A stretch of 64,000 nucleotides of DNA, from positions 199,589-263,588 of the forward strand of contig CAJNOJ010000141.1 of the NCBI GenBank assembly GCA_905250025.1. The letters are read 5' to 3'. A program made the position numbers and the translations under genes. Below, piece by piece: positions 22,525 through 34,660 of the stretch. Each line of letters opens with the position of its first letter. Position 1 is the first letter of the stretch. Below the pieces are notes generated by a model, which ran no database searches, had not been told where the DNA came from, and saw only the letters and a program-made list of their open reading frames with translations. This DNA comes from Adineta ricciae. Its lineage: Eukaryota; Rotifera; Eurotatoria; Adinetida; Adinetidae.

Positions 22525-22987
22525 TATGTTTTGTTTAATGTGAAAAAAAACAACCAGTTGATTATGCGTGTCTCACTATCCACCTGAAAAATATACGTAT
22601 GATGGTAGAGGATGCGTTTATTTTATGTTTGTTTTTCTTGCATCTATGAAAATCAAATACACTTATTAGTAAACGAAAAAAGTATGAAATAGCTCGAAGA
22701 TGGATTGACCTATTTATGAATTTAAAAGTTATCTTTCTGCGAAAAGATGATTTCATTCATCGAAAACGACAAGAGCAGTTTAAGCATCAACATTTTGCTT
22801 TTCGTGATGATTATTCTCACATAAAAACAAGCATATTCGTTTGATCAAGCAAATTTCCACACTCGCATGATTGACTTGCATTATGTATTTTGTTTTTGCG
22901 TTCTCTTTCATCTCCGAAATAATCGTACGGGTTTGTTTTTCTTTCCCTGATCGCGTTGTAATTTATTTCGAAATCGACGCAAAAGAA

Positions 22988-24934
22988 ATGAAGGCAGTTA
23001 TTGCTCACGGCCCCAAAGAGTACAAATTCGTTGATGATAAAGAGATACCCAAATTGAAAGATGGAGAAGTTTTAGTGAAAGTATTGGCCACTGGCATTTG
23101 TAAGTAGTTTTTTGTTCGACTTATTCTTCTATTCATGCTTGCGTTTCTGTCAAAGGTGGCTCTGACCTGAAAATGTATGAAGGAAGTCCATTTTATTGGG
23201 GAGTTGGTGGACGCGCACGATCCGGCGTTATTCCAGGCCATGAATTCGTCGGAGAGATCGTTGAAGTTGATCCGCAAATAGCTCACGATCAATCGTTAAC
23301 CATCGGTGACGTCATTGTTGCAGAACAACTTTTAACTTGTCGAGATCAGTGTTGGTATTGCAAAAATAGTTTAGAACACAAATGCGAAAAGTTGATCATC
23401 TACGGGCAAGGTGTTGACGGTAGTATGGCTGAATATATGATTTATCAAAAAGGCTCTTTCCTGCATAAGGTCCCGCAGAATATTTCCCCGATCTATGCAG
23501 TACTTGCTGAACCGTTGGCGGTATCCGTACGGGCTATGGATCGAGCTTCATTGAAAGACACTGATCTGGTAAGAGAAGATTTTGTTCAATGAAATTTTAA
23601 ACGTTACTATTTAGGTGGTGATTTCTGGCTGCGGAACGATAGGGTTAGGTGTCGTTGCAGCGATTCATATCTATTTCCCTCAAGTGTCAATGGTTGTTCT
23701 TGATTATCATCAATTCAAATTGGATCAAGCACGATTGATATCGAACAAGTGCTCGACGTTTAATCTCTCGGACAACACTGTCGCTTCAATTGTTGAGCAT
23801 GTACGGCAAATGTCCGGGGAACGTAAAGGCGCTGATGTCTTCTTCGAATGTTCGGGCTCACCGCATTCAATCAAGGTCGGCTTCGATTTCCTTCGCGCTT
23901 GTGGAACGTTTCTTCATGTTGGTATTTGCAAAGAGATCCTCATTGAGGCTCCATGGAACGCGATTTCGGCAGGAAAAGAATTGACAGTAGTTGGCACGAA
24001 TTTAGGTCGACATGGTTGGTCACGAGCATTTGAAATTCTACAGAAATGTGACCTATCGGCAATGATTACTCATCGATTACCTTTGAACGAATATGACAAA
24101 GGATTAGGTCTACTTAATGCTGGAATTAAAATAGTTCTCGACCCAACTTTGCCTTCATCACCTCCGCCTACGATTCCAACATTGATATCGAACGAAAATC
24201 ACCGCAGTGTTGTTTTCATCACACAATCGTCACATGGGATTGGCCGTTTGATTGCCGTGGCACTTGCTCAACAAGGTGCGACTGTTATTCTCCATGGGTC
24301 GCATCATGATAGTCCTTCGGAATTCAAAGAAGGTACAACGATGACGAATCTAAAAGAAGAAATAGCCAAACAAACGAACAATAATCACATCTCATGTGTT
24401 TGGGGTCACTTGACTTCAAAAGAGAGTGTACAATCTATTGTATCGCAAATTCAGAAACCGGTAGATACTCTTATCTGCTGTGATGGAGAAGATCTTAATA
24501 TTGGTGAAAAGAATACACTTGGAAATGGCCAATCAAATGGACATTCATGTTTGGCAATGAGCGAAGGCGATGCCAGATCAACTTTTGAACAAAACTTTTG
24601 GTCAACTTATCTGGTTTGTCAGGCAATCGTTCCGCAGATGACTAAAAACCTTCGAGGTCAAGTAGTTCTCATAGGTTCATCATTCGTAACGACAGGACAA
24701 GACAAACACGTTCTTCATAGTGCATCAAAGGCCGCTTTACAACAATACATGCGATGTTTAGCCAATGAATCGACGCTCAGCGGCATTCGAGTCAACTGGA
24801 TCACGCCCGGATCAGCTCCGTACGGAAAAAACAGAGATCAAATTGCAGAAGCAGTTAGTAATTTATTGAAAATGAGTTTCATGAATGGCCAAGTTATTCG
24901 GCTCGATGGCAATGAGCAAACATGCTGCTGTTAA
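22988..24934 (+). CDS. MDR zinc dehydrogenase fused to SDR domain (H2)
   Basis: Allele of 10328-12274 with identical exon lengths (22988-23099, 23156-23568, 23615-24934) and 614 residues. All zinc-ligand positions of the MDR half are kept. In the SDR half the catalytic Tyr position is His (HSASK), where H1 has Arg, so both alleles lack Tyr while the frame stays open. The fusion is therefore not an artefact of one copy. Confidence 0.85.
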
Positions 24935-24964
24935 ACTGACATCGATATTTTTTTTAATACTGAT

Positions 24965-26020
24965 TCAACTATTTTTCTCCTCTAGCATTTTCTTCAATTC
25001 AGCAAATTGAACCATCAGCTCTTCCACTGTTTTCACGAAAGGAATATATGTCACACCTAATTCCCTTTGCGCTTTCGAACTATCGATCGCATAATGTTCG
25101 GGTGATTCTTGACCTGTGACACCAATCGGTGTTGTGTCCTTGATATTTTTTGGTATAGCACTACTTTGATGAATGATGTCAACTAATCGTTGATTGCTCC
25201 AAGCTTCTGCTGCGATAAGATACCGTTCGTTCGTATCAGTTGTTCGTTCTAGAGCAGCGACATGGGCATACGCGACATCTCGGACGTCAACTTCCAACAG
25301 CACGCGAGTTTTGGGGATTTGAGCGTCTGTACCACTGCTAACTATCGACCATAGGAGACCGTTTGATGAACGTATATCTTCGACCGATTTGAAACCAGAA
25401 ATCGATGGACCGAAAACCATTGGCTCACATACTGTAGCGATGGTAAACGAGGGCTTTTCTTTTTCCACAAACTCCCATGCAGCACGTTCAGCGCATGTCT
25501 TCGATGCACGATAAGCTAAATGTAGATCATCTTTCGCAGCAACAGCTTGTTCATATGTTAATGGACACCAGTCTTTTTCCGAGTAAGAATAGCCCGGACG
25601 CAAGCCATAGTTATGGTCGAAGACTGCTGCAAATGATGATGTGATAACGATCCGTCGGATCTGATGTTGATGATTTCGATTGTATTGATGAGCACATTTT
25701 AGAATGTTTTGAGTTCCATTGATTGCTGGTAGAAGTAAATCCTTTTCTATATTCGTTGTATTCAGGGGCAATGGTGAAGCAACGTGAATGATACCATCGA
25801 CACCTTGCACGGCTTCATCGAATGAATCATTAGCAATATCATTGACGTATACGAACGAAATGTGATCTCGATAGGCGTTGGGAATACTTTCGAGAACCTG
25901 TTGCTCTCTTGCTTGAAACCGAACTGTTCCACGAATACGATATCCTTTTTCCAGAAGATATTTAATAATCCAACCAGAAATAAACGAATTCGCACCTGTA
26001 ACTAGAACAGTTTTCGACAT
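24965..26020 (-). CDS. NAD(P)-dependent reductase, Gre2 type (H2)
   Basis: Allele of 12304-13359: 351 residues, intron-free, with the VTGA..FI, SSFAAV and YRASK motifs intact. The frame stays open upstream to 26155, but the family start at MSKTV fits best. The gene ends 30 bp from the convergent MDR-SDR gene and lies between it and the SLC5 gene. Confidence 0.85.
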   Translation of the reverse strand: MSKTVLVTGANSFISGWIIKYLLEKGYRIRGTVRFQAREQQVLESIPNAYRDHISFVYVNDIANDSFDEAVQGVDGIIHVASPLPLNTTNIEKDLLLPAINGTQNILKCAHQYNRNHQHQIRRIVITSSFAAVFDHNYGLRPGYSYSEKDWCPLTYEQAVAAKDDLHLAYRASKTCAERAAWEFVEKEKPSFTIATVCEPMVFGPSISGFKSVEDIRSSNGLLWSIVSSGTDAQIPKTRVLLEVDVRDVAYAHVAALERTTDTNERYLIAAEAWSNQRLVDIIHQSSAIPKNIKDTTPIGVTGQESPEHYAIDSSKAQRELGVTYIPFVKTVEELMVQFAELKKMLEEKNS

Positions 26021-26206
26021 CGTATTTGTAAGAAACACTCTTATGGTGAAGAATCTATCCCTTATGCAATAGAAATCCGCGTGTTTAAATAGTAAACAAG
26101 CTTTTTTTTCTTTTCGTTCTGTGTCATCGGCTGTCCTTGTTCTCTTCGTATGCAAACGTTAACGTTTTATTACAAAGAAATTACACTATAACATCAATAA
26201 AATCGA

Positions 26207-28429
26207 TTAATTCCGCCAGAATGTATATTTAACCGGTAATGAAAACAAAACCATTAGAGAAATTTCGAGCAGAAGGATGATGATTAAATTTATATTTAGA
26301 ATCCATTTGATCAACGGACGTTCTTCGCGATGGTGTACCATCAAATCGACATCTTCATGCGGAGCCTTATCTACTATTCCCTGATGATTGTCATGGCCAT
26401 CGTCCAAACCACAAAACCATGACCAGCACGCTTTCACAAGCACGAACGCGTTACAACCGCCGGGCTTCTCTACGCGATGTGTTTCGGGAAGAGTATTTGT
26501 GGCATCGATCGGCTGACTGAAGTAAAAAAAAGTGTTTGATTCTTTGTGGAAAATGAATAACGTCGTTTTACCTGACGATTGGAGTTTCATGATTGACAAC
26601 GTCAAGCATTTGTACATGTTCCGGCGTTGATTTTTGTTGATTTTTCGTCCAAAATGTTGTTCGATATAATTGTTCTTCCGTCGGCGGTTGTGTGCACAGT
26701 GAAACACTCACACACGTAATTAAAGTCAACCAAAATAGAAACAAAGAATAATACATAAAATTAACTTTTCTCACCAGCCAAAATCGTGAATCATTCTCTC
26801 CACAGAGTGGTGGTTGTTTTGAAAACTCAAGTATCATTCGTAATAAACCAAAAACAAATCCGACCATTAATCCAGCAAATGCGCCACTTTCATTGGTACG
26901 CTTCCACAAAACTGCCAATATATAAATGCAAGCGATCGGTGGTGCTAAGAAGCCGATCACCTGCTGCATGTACGTATACAGTTCTACCCCTTGCAATTCA
27001 ATAACGACTGGTATCCATGCAATGCCAACAACGGTCATTAGAATAACAAAAAGACGACCGACGATCATCAATTCTCGATTGGTTATGTTCTTCCGACGGA
27101 AGGCTAACACATGTGGATAAATATCAACTGTGAATATTGTACTCGCAGAATTAAAGATCGACGTTAAACCTGAGATTAATGCGGCTAGCATGATAGCTAA
27201 CATAATACCTTTAACACCGTGCGGTAGAATGTTCAATACTAAAGTTGGATAAGCAATGTTGGTACAACGTCGTTGGTTGTGACATATGGATTGACAAGTT
27301 GATGGTTGATTACAAGCAACTGTGTCGGGAAATAAGATTCGGCTAATCATCCCAGGGAAAATAATCATAAATAATGGAAGAATTTTCAAATAACCTGCTA
27401 AGATTGTACCACCACGAGCATGTGAAATGGTTCGTGCGGCTAATGCGCGCTGAACCATCATTTGATCGGAACACCAAAACCTGAAAATGTGATTATATAA
27501 ACATGTTTTTCTTATCGATTTCGATTTACCAGATTGTATTAGGTGTATGTCCTATAAGGAAACCTAACCAAGGCATTTCGGGATCCGATAATGATCGTAA
27601 CATTTGGAAGGATTTCATTGTTGGTTTACCACATATACTCGTTTGGTTTAACCAAATATTTGTCATATTTCCAATTTGATAATCATTGTTTACAGATGGC
27701 ATAGCACTCAAATACTGTCGATAAATTTCCGGTATTCCACCAACTTTTTGATAGGATAGAATCATCAATAGAAATCCTCCGATGATCATAATTACTGCTT
27801 GAATCGTGTCAGTGTACATCACACTTGCTAAACCACCGGACACCGTACAGATTGCTGTTAGAGTCAGAACGAATAAGACACTTAGATATATATTCCAGTG
27901 GAAAGCATAATTAATAAACAGTGCTGCTGCATAGATATTTACGCTGATTTTTGTGAGAATGTAGAGCAAAAGGTAGAGACAAGCGATGTAGATTCGAATG
28001 CGTTGTCCACCAAATCGTTTACTCATATATTCGGGTAGCGTTGAGACGCCGGTGGCGATAAAAACTGGTAAAAACACCCAACCAAGCAGTTGAAGAGCTG
28101 AAAGCGAATGTAACTCGTACGCACCAGCACTTATACCTAGAAATAAAAGCCTATTCTAAAGGCGTTCAACTTCATTCTCAATTACCTTTCGCCGCACCGG
28201 AACTTGCTAAACCAATGAAATGTTCAGCACCGATGTTCGATGCGAATAAACTTGCTCCGATACACAACCAGGGCATCTGTCGATTCGCAAGAAAATATCC
28301 TTTGACAGTCGAACGATTATGTTTAAACATGGAATAGAAACCTCCACCAATTAACAGAATACAGTAAGCTATTAGGATTGACACATCGAAATAACTCAAT
28401 TCATTATTGACATGTTGATGGACGTTCAT
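26207..28429 (-). CDS. SLC5-type sodium/solute symporter, complete (H2)
   Basis: Four exons (28186-28429, 27530-28136, 26572-27480, 26207-26516) join in frame to 689 residues. The protein matches the sodium/glucose cotransporter family in order: [12 protein letters not shown] first span, [81 protein letters not shown] and C-terminal [12 protein letters not shown]. It should import a sugar, polyol or similar solute with sodium across the plasma membrane; the substrate is not readable from sequence. The start was chosen at MNVHQ. H1 carries this gene in two pieces on either side of the block joins. Confidence 0.88.
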
Positions 28430-28789
28430 TGTCGTTGAATTTGAAAGAGAAATACTTCGCTTGTGCAATTACTCTTAATGTTAACGTGTTCCTCTTGTAC
28501 TATTAAGTTAAAATGCAACGTTTGCACGACGATACTTCTTATATAAAAGTGAAGAAAAAAAAACGCAAGTTTGATGTATGAGTAAGCCGTAGAACGGAAA
28601 GAAGTTATTGAAGTATGAATGCAAAAGAACAGAAGAAGTGAGAGAAAAAGGTGTAGTTATGTAAGTATTGAATTAATTTTTACACTGCTTGTATGAAGTA
28701 AAATATGTTATTAGGGGAAAAAGAATCGTTTTTCCCTCTAGGTAATATTTTTATGCGATAATTTCGTTGAAAAATAGAAGATGAAAATG

Positions 28790-29308
28790 TTTTTTCTTTG
28801 TCAATGGATAGATTTAGGCTCTCTACGTGTCAATACAAATTATCGTCCAATCGAATAGTCCGTAGTGAAAACCATCGATACTGAGATCAGATGCGATGAC
28901 TTGATCATTTTTATCAATGAGAAAATTTTTCAAACTTCTTTTGTCCTGAAGAACATCCGTCAATCGCACTCGATAACAAACCATCGAATGGTTTTGTTTT
29001 TATACATTGAAATATAATATCAACTTCACCACTTTTGTTTTGTTCGTTCGCTTCCTTCTCTCGATCGTACCATGATTCTTGACTGATCAATTTTCAAACC
29101 AAGTTCATTTGCTTCACTGATCATCGTATGAAATTGTAGTGTAAACGTTTCTTCTTAAACAATACAACGAGTCTAGCTGCTTATTAAAACGGATAATTTT
29201 TCCGAGCTTCATGTATTGCCATTTTATTATTTTAAATCCTATCCCGATTGTCGTGACATACAGTTCAAAATCGCTTGATTTTGTCGTTACCATCACGAAA
29301 CCCAACAT
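28790..29308 (-). pseudogene. Eroded gene of unknown family (H2)
   Basis: Minus-strand coding-like pieces shared with H1 (about 34060-34640): TTKSSDFELYVTTIGIGFK, then EANELGLKIDQSRI, then LKNFLIDKNDQVIASDLSID and FHYGLFDWTIICIDT*. They lie in different frames with stops between. No start, domain or family could be recognised. Confidence 0.4.
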
Positions 29309-29765
29309 CTATCTGTTTATATTATATATGTTTCTTTCGTGATTGATTGCTGCTTGGCAAGACTATTTTTCCTACACCTGATTTGAGAAAGTGAGTCATC
29401 TGCTCATTCATAACACCACAACATCATGCTGTGATTAGCAGACGAAACGATATTTTTTTTGTAAATTTATAACTATTGCCTCGTAGGTGTACTTTTCTAG
29501 ATAACTAGAACAGCAACAACAGCGGAAGCTCCCTACCAACACAGAACGTTCACAAATAAAATATTGGAATAGTGTCAAACAGCTCAGAGATCACTTATTG
29601 ATTACTATATATGCGCACATAACGTTTACTCAAAAAGCCAAGAAAATTAATAAAAATGAGCAGTTGGTATCCTTGCAGAATTTTAGTAAGCGTCTAAACG
29701 TCGTCTTACTGAACAGTAAAATTTACTGAACTAGTAGTCTGACTAATTGCGATTACTGTCTTATA
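29309..29765. other. Intergenic; no gene seen
   Basis: AT-rich sequence between the eroded gene and the TPR gene, without coding signal. In H1 the corresponding interval is about 4.4 kb and carries the Kelch-repeat gene, so this is the short side of a haplotype difference. Confidence 0.5.
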
Positions 29766-32152
29766 CTATTCTCCGGTCAATAAATCTTCATTCCACCTCT
29801 CATACGTCCCGTTCGCAATGCTATACACGATCCCATTGTCTGGAAGAGAGTGAGGATTGACTGCTCTCGAGAATTGGTCCGTCTTATTGTACACAGATGC
29901 AATGTTATTGTACGTCACTGTTAAGTCGGGATGGTACGTAGGAAGGATCACGTGCTGAATTCCAAGCGCTTTTTTATAGTTCTCTAAAGCTCTTGAGTGG
30001 TCGCCCATGACAGAATACACTCGACCGATGTTGTTGTACGTCGTTGCTAAGTCGGGATGGTTGGAAGGAAGAGCTTTGTGTCGAATTTCAAGCGCTTTGA
30101 CGTAGTTTTCAAGAGCTCTTGAATGGTCTTTCATATCAGAATAAACTAAACCGATGTTGTTGTACATTGTCGCCAAGTCTGGATGATTGGAAGGAAGAGT
30201 TTTGTGCTGAATTTCAAGCGCTTTATCGTAATTTTCCAGAGCTCTTGAATAAGAGCGCATCTTAGAATACACTAAGCCGATGTTACTGTATGTTTTTCCT
30301 AAGTCTGGATGGCTCGCAGGGAGAGCGCTCTGCTCAATTTCCAGTGCTTTTTGGTAGTTTTCTAAAGCTCGTGAGTGATCTTCCATATAATAATACAGTA
30401 CACCAATGTTGCTGTACGTCGTTGCTAACTCTGGATGGTTCGAAGGTAGAGCTTTCTGTTGGATTTCAAACGCCTTGTTATAGTTCTCGAGAGCCTTCGA
30501 ATATTCGCCCAGACGAAAATACACAGCGCCTAAGTTGTTGTACGCCGTTGCTAAGTCAGGGTGGTTGGGGGGAAGACTTTGGTATAGAATTTCGAGTGCT
30601 TTGTTGTAGTTTTCCAGAGCTCTTGAGTGATCGCCCATTTTTGTGTATGCAAAGCCGATGTTACTGTATGTTGTTGCTAAATCTGGATGTGTCGATGGAA
30701 GGGATTTTTGCTCAATTTCTAACTGTTTGTGATAATTCTTTAGAGCTCGAGCATAATTCCCCATAATGAGATGCACTGCACCAATGTTGTTGTACGTCGT
30801 CGCTACACTTGGATGCGTCGAAGGTAAAACTTTGTGTTGAATTTTGAGTGCTCGGTCGTAGTGTTTCAGAGCTGTTGTGTGGTCGCCCATTTTATTATAC
30901 GCAGAACCAATGTTGTTATACGTCACTACTAAGTGGGGATGATACGAAGGAAGGTTCATGTGCTGAATTCCAAGCGCTTTTTTGTAGTTCTCTAAAGCTC
31001 TTGAGTGGCCGCCCATGACAGAATACACTCGACCGATGTTGTTGTACGTCGTTGCTAAGTCAGGATGGTTGGAAGGAAGAGCTTTGTATCGAATTTCAAG
31101 GGCTTCATCGTACTTTTGAAGGGCTCTGGAATATTCTCCTGTCGCAAAATACAAAGAACCGATGTAGGTGTATGTTGCTGCTAAGAGTGAATGATTGGAA
31201 GGGAGAGTTTTTTGTTGGATCTCTAACGCTTTGTTGTGGTTCTCCAATGTTTTTGAATACTGACTCATCTGGTAATGTGTTGAACCAATGTTATTGTAAG
31301 TGATCGCTAAGTCTGGATGGTTCGACGGAAGAATTTTCTGTTGGATTTCCAGCGCTTTGTTGTAATTTTCCAGAGCTCGTGAGTTATCTCCTATAGAAAA
31401 ATAAACTTCGCCAATGTTGTTGTGAGTTGCTGCTAAATCTGGATGATCGAAAGGAAGAGCTTTCTGTTGGATTTCAAGCGCCTTGTTGTAGTTTTCGAGA
31501 GCCTTCGAATACTCGGCTAGATTAGAATACACAGAGCCAACGTTATTGTAACGTGTTGCCAAGGTAGGATGTGTAGGAGAGAGAATGTTTATTTTGATGT
31601 TTAAAGCGCGTTGATAGAAGTGAAGTGCTTTGGTAAACTGAGCATCTTCTTCATAGTTCTCTCCAATTTCGGCGAATGTGATAGCTAAAAAATGTTATTG
31701 AGCAACGGATAAAGAATTTTCAGAGAAAGATAGGATCTCGATTGTCAGAATTGAAGAGGGGGGTTATTGCTCTGCCAATAACTATTGAAGCAGAAGCTGT
31801 TTCCTCAATGATGTTCCAGAACCTCACATCACTCTGATAAGACAAAGTGAAAATGAACGGTACACTAGCTGATATATTTCTTGTAGATGTAGATATGTAT
31901 CACTCTATTTAAGTGTTGATTTCTGTACGTCTTTGTTCTCTCTAGTATTCTGTATTGGTAAACGCTTTCTTTTTGAAATCGGAGCACATCTCTTTAGTAT
32001 CAAGTCATACATCATAGTTTACCTTTTCTCAGCTGTAAAGTGCGTTCGATGAATTTCTTGGATAAGATGATTACCAGTGGAAGATTCAACCCGATCAGAA
32101 TAATTGTGCAGATGACAATCCATTGACGAGTGTTCAGTGATCTTTTGAACAT
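29766..32152 (-). CDS. Membrane-anchored kinesin-light-chain-like TPR protein (H2)
   Basis: Exon 1 (32023-32152) encodes a signal-anchor: MFKRSLNTRQ followed by a ~22-residue span, then KKFIERTLQLRK. A 338-bp intron joins in frame (phase 1) to exon 2 (29766-31684), giving 682 residues. The rest is a run of 42-residue repeats of the type ALENY.KALEI..K.LPSNHPDLA..YNNIG, the TPR form of kinesin light chains and rotifer relatives. TPR solenoids bind peptides; the N-terminal anchor suggests a scaffold or adaptor at a membrane. The last repeat breaks off and ends in an unrelated ~30-residue tail that differs from H1. The protein is 122 residues shorter than H1, about three repeats. Confidence 0.8.
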
Positions 32153-32678
32153 GTTGATTACTACTCTCGTATCACGCCTACAGGAAAGAGTTCGTGAGTG
32201 TATTATTTTCAGCAGGCATATTTAGAGAATGTATTGCAGAATCTGTAGTTAATCACGATTCCGGTACATCTTGTATCAGTGATGCTAGAAAAACGAATAT
32301 TTTCTCATACGAAAGAGTCTTTGAAAATATTATACTTACTAATGTATTCTTTAATGAATCGAAACACTGTGGTGCCTCCGTATAGAAAAGAAAGATAATG
32401 GAAAGAGCTACGAGTGAATGCATGCATTTTAATAGATGTTACCCATAATGTCAAAGAGGAAAATGTCGAAAGATTACATTTTGTTGTTATTTTGATCTCG
32501 TGCAGCATCATTGGAACACACGAAAGGTCTCCAATGATAAAGGGGTACAGGTAGTGGTTATAGAGAAGAATAAATATATTTTTATTGCTAATGTGAGGAA
32601 ATAAGTGGATGCAAAAACAGAAAATGTGTGATTAAGAATATGGAAATATAAATGAATGAAACAAAAAGAAGAAATCGA
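32153..32678. other. Intergenic; upstream region of TPR gene (H2)
   Basis: About 530 bp between the TPR start and the protease 3' end, both on the minus strand. No coding signal is seen. The region is conserved with H1 41921-42445 and probably holds the TPR promoter. Confidence 0.4.
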
Positions 32679-32971
32679 TCATTCATCATCTTCATTCAGA
32701 TCTTCGATTGCAGGATTGTCATTATCATCACCATAACTACCCATTTGTCGATAATCAACCGAATCGTCGGTATCCCAATGATCTTGGCCAAAATCATCTG
32801 TCGCTACTTTTCGCACAGTCCAAACATCGAAGCAAAGATTCGAATCAGTTATATAATCATATGGAATATAACAGTAGCCTTTATCTCCCTATACAAAAGC
32901 GTCTACACACATCATAGATCGATATACATACAACGATATCTTACCCAATCTTCACCCCAGGAATTTCGAAC
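32679..32971 (-). CDS. Papain-like cysteine protease, 3' exons (H2, rest at 59061-59825)
   Basis: Exon 5 (32679-32888) encodes GDKGYCYIPYDYI, D.WTVRKV and an acidic C-terminal tail ending in a run of Asp/Glu. The intron before it leads to the end of exon 4 (32945-32971, coding RNSWGEDW), which is cut by the N at 32972. The same gene resumes at 59061. This exon 5 is longer than in H1, where a CGA codon is TGA. Confidence 0.82.
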
Positions 32972-32972
32972 N
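32972..32972. other. N marking a block join (H2a to H1b)
   Basis: Left of the N is exon 4 of a papain-like protease on the minus strand; right of it is exon 2 of an SLC5 transporter on the minus strand, matching position 27735. The two half-genes do not belong together. Confidence 0.88.
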
Positions 32973-33667
32973 TTCCACCAACTTTTTGATAGGATAGAAT
33001 CATCAATAGAAATCCTCCGATGATCATAATTACTGCTTGAATCGTGTCAGTGTACATCACACTTGCTAAACCACCGGACACCGTACAGATTGCCGTTAGA
33101 GTCAGAACGAATAAAACACTTAGATATATATTCCAATGGAAAGCATAATTAATAAACAGTGCTGCTGCATAGATATTTACGCTGATTTTTGTGAGAATGT
33201 AGAGCAAAAGATAGAGACAAGCGATGTAGATTCGAATGCGTTGTCCACCAAATCGTTTACTCATATATTCGGGTAGCGTTGAGACACCGGTGGCGATAAA
33301 AACTGGTAAAAACACCCAACCAAGCAGTTGAAGAGCTGAAAGCGAATGTAACTCGTACGCACCAGCACTTATACCTACAAACAAAAGCCTTTTCAAAAGG
33401 CGTTTAACGTCATTCTCAACTACCTTTTGCCGCACCGGAACTTGCTAAACCAATGAAATGCTCAGCACCGATGTTCGATGCGAATAAACTTGCTCCGATA
33501 CACAACCAGGGCATCTGTCGGTTCGCAAGAAAATATCCTTTGACCGTCGAACGATTGTGTTTATACATGGAATAGAAACCACCGCCAACTAACAGAACAC
33601 AGTAAGCTATTAGGATTGTCACATCAAAATAACTCAATTGATGGTTGACATGTTGATAGGCGTTCAT
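32973..33667 (-). CDS. SLC5-type sodium/solute symporter, 5' exons (H1)
   Basis: Exon 1 (33424-33667) and part of exon 2 (32973-33374) are allelic to 28186-28429 and 27735-28136. They encode the first spans through [10 protein letters not shown]. The remainder of exon 2 (about 205 nt) is missing and exons 3-4 lie at 13546-14820. Taken together, the H1 allele looks intact apart from the gap. Confidence 0.85.
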
Positions 33668-34059
33668 TGTCGTTAAATTTGAAAGAGAAATACTTCGCTT
33701 GTGCAATTACTTTTAATGTTAACGTGTTCACGTTGTAGTATTGAGTTAAAATGCAACGTTTGTACGACGATACTTCTTATATAAAAGTAAAGAAAAAAAA
33801 AACGCAAGTTTGATGTATGAGTAAGCCGTAGAACGGAAAGAAGTCATTGAAGTATGAATGCAAAAGAACAGAAGAAGTGAAAGAAAAAGGTGTAGTTATG
33901 TAAGTATTGAATTAATTTTTATACTACTTGTATGAATGAAGTAAAATATGTTATTAGGGGGAAAAGTATCGTTTTTCTTTCTAGGTAATATTTTTATGCG
34001 ATAATTTCGTTTGAGAAATAGAAGAGGAAAATTTTCTTTTGTCACTGGATAGATTTAGA

Positions 34060-34640
34060 CTCTTTGCATGTCAATACAAATTATCATCCAATCGAATAGT
34101 CCGTAGTGGAAACCATCGATACTGAGATCAGATGCGATGACTTGATCATTTTCATCAATGAGAAAATTTTTCAAACTTCTTTTGTCCTGAAAACATCCGT
34201 CAATCGCACTCGATAACAAACCACCGAATTGTTTTGTTTTTATACATTGAAATATAATATCAACTTCACCATTTTTTATTTATTCACTTGCTACACTTAA
34301 TTTCGAATCGACAATCAACAGGACGGCTGCGTATTCGTCTCCTTCGCGTGATTGTGCTATGATTTTTGATTCATCAATTTTCAAGCCAAGCTCTTGGGCT
34401 TCATTGATCAATCGTCGAACACTGATCTCCGATGGGATCCCGAATATCGCATAGATTGCAATAATAATACCAAGCTTTCAATTGATCATCGTGTGCAACT
34501 GTAGTGTAGAAATTTCTTCTCAAACAATACAACGAATGGAATGGCTTAAATAGTGAATAGTTTTCCGAATTTCATGCATTGTGATTTTATAACTTTAAAT
34601 ACTATCATGATTTTCGTGACTTGCTGTTCGAAGTCAGTTG
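34060..34640 (-). pseudogene. Eroded gene of unknown family (H1)
   Basis: Counterpart of 28790-29308. One open stretch (about 34475-34280) codes a hydrophobic start (IIIAIYAIFGIP) followed by LINEAQELGLKIDESKI and EYAAVLLIVDSKL, ending in TAA. Further downstream the FLIDENDQVIASDLSIDG piece is out of frame after a one-base loss relative to H2. No family recognised. Confidence 0.4.
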
Positions 34641-34660
34641 ATTTCGTCGTCACTGTAATT

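Noticed and set aside
14861-28429. True tandem duplication of a 12.7-kb segment
   Set aside because: The copy starts and ends at Ns inside genes and the missing halves are found in non-adjacent blocks, which fits interleaved haplotypes better.
30290-30766. Plus-strand open frames opposite the TPR gene
   Set aside because: They arise from the periodic codon structure of the 126-bp TPR repeats on the opposite strand and have no independent motif.
32194-32385. Short plus-strand ORF upstream of the TPR gene
   Set aside because: No motif, and the H1 counterpart is not conserved as protein.
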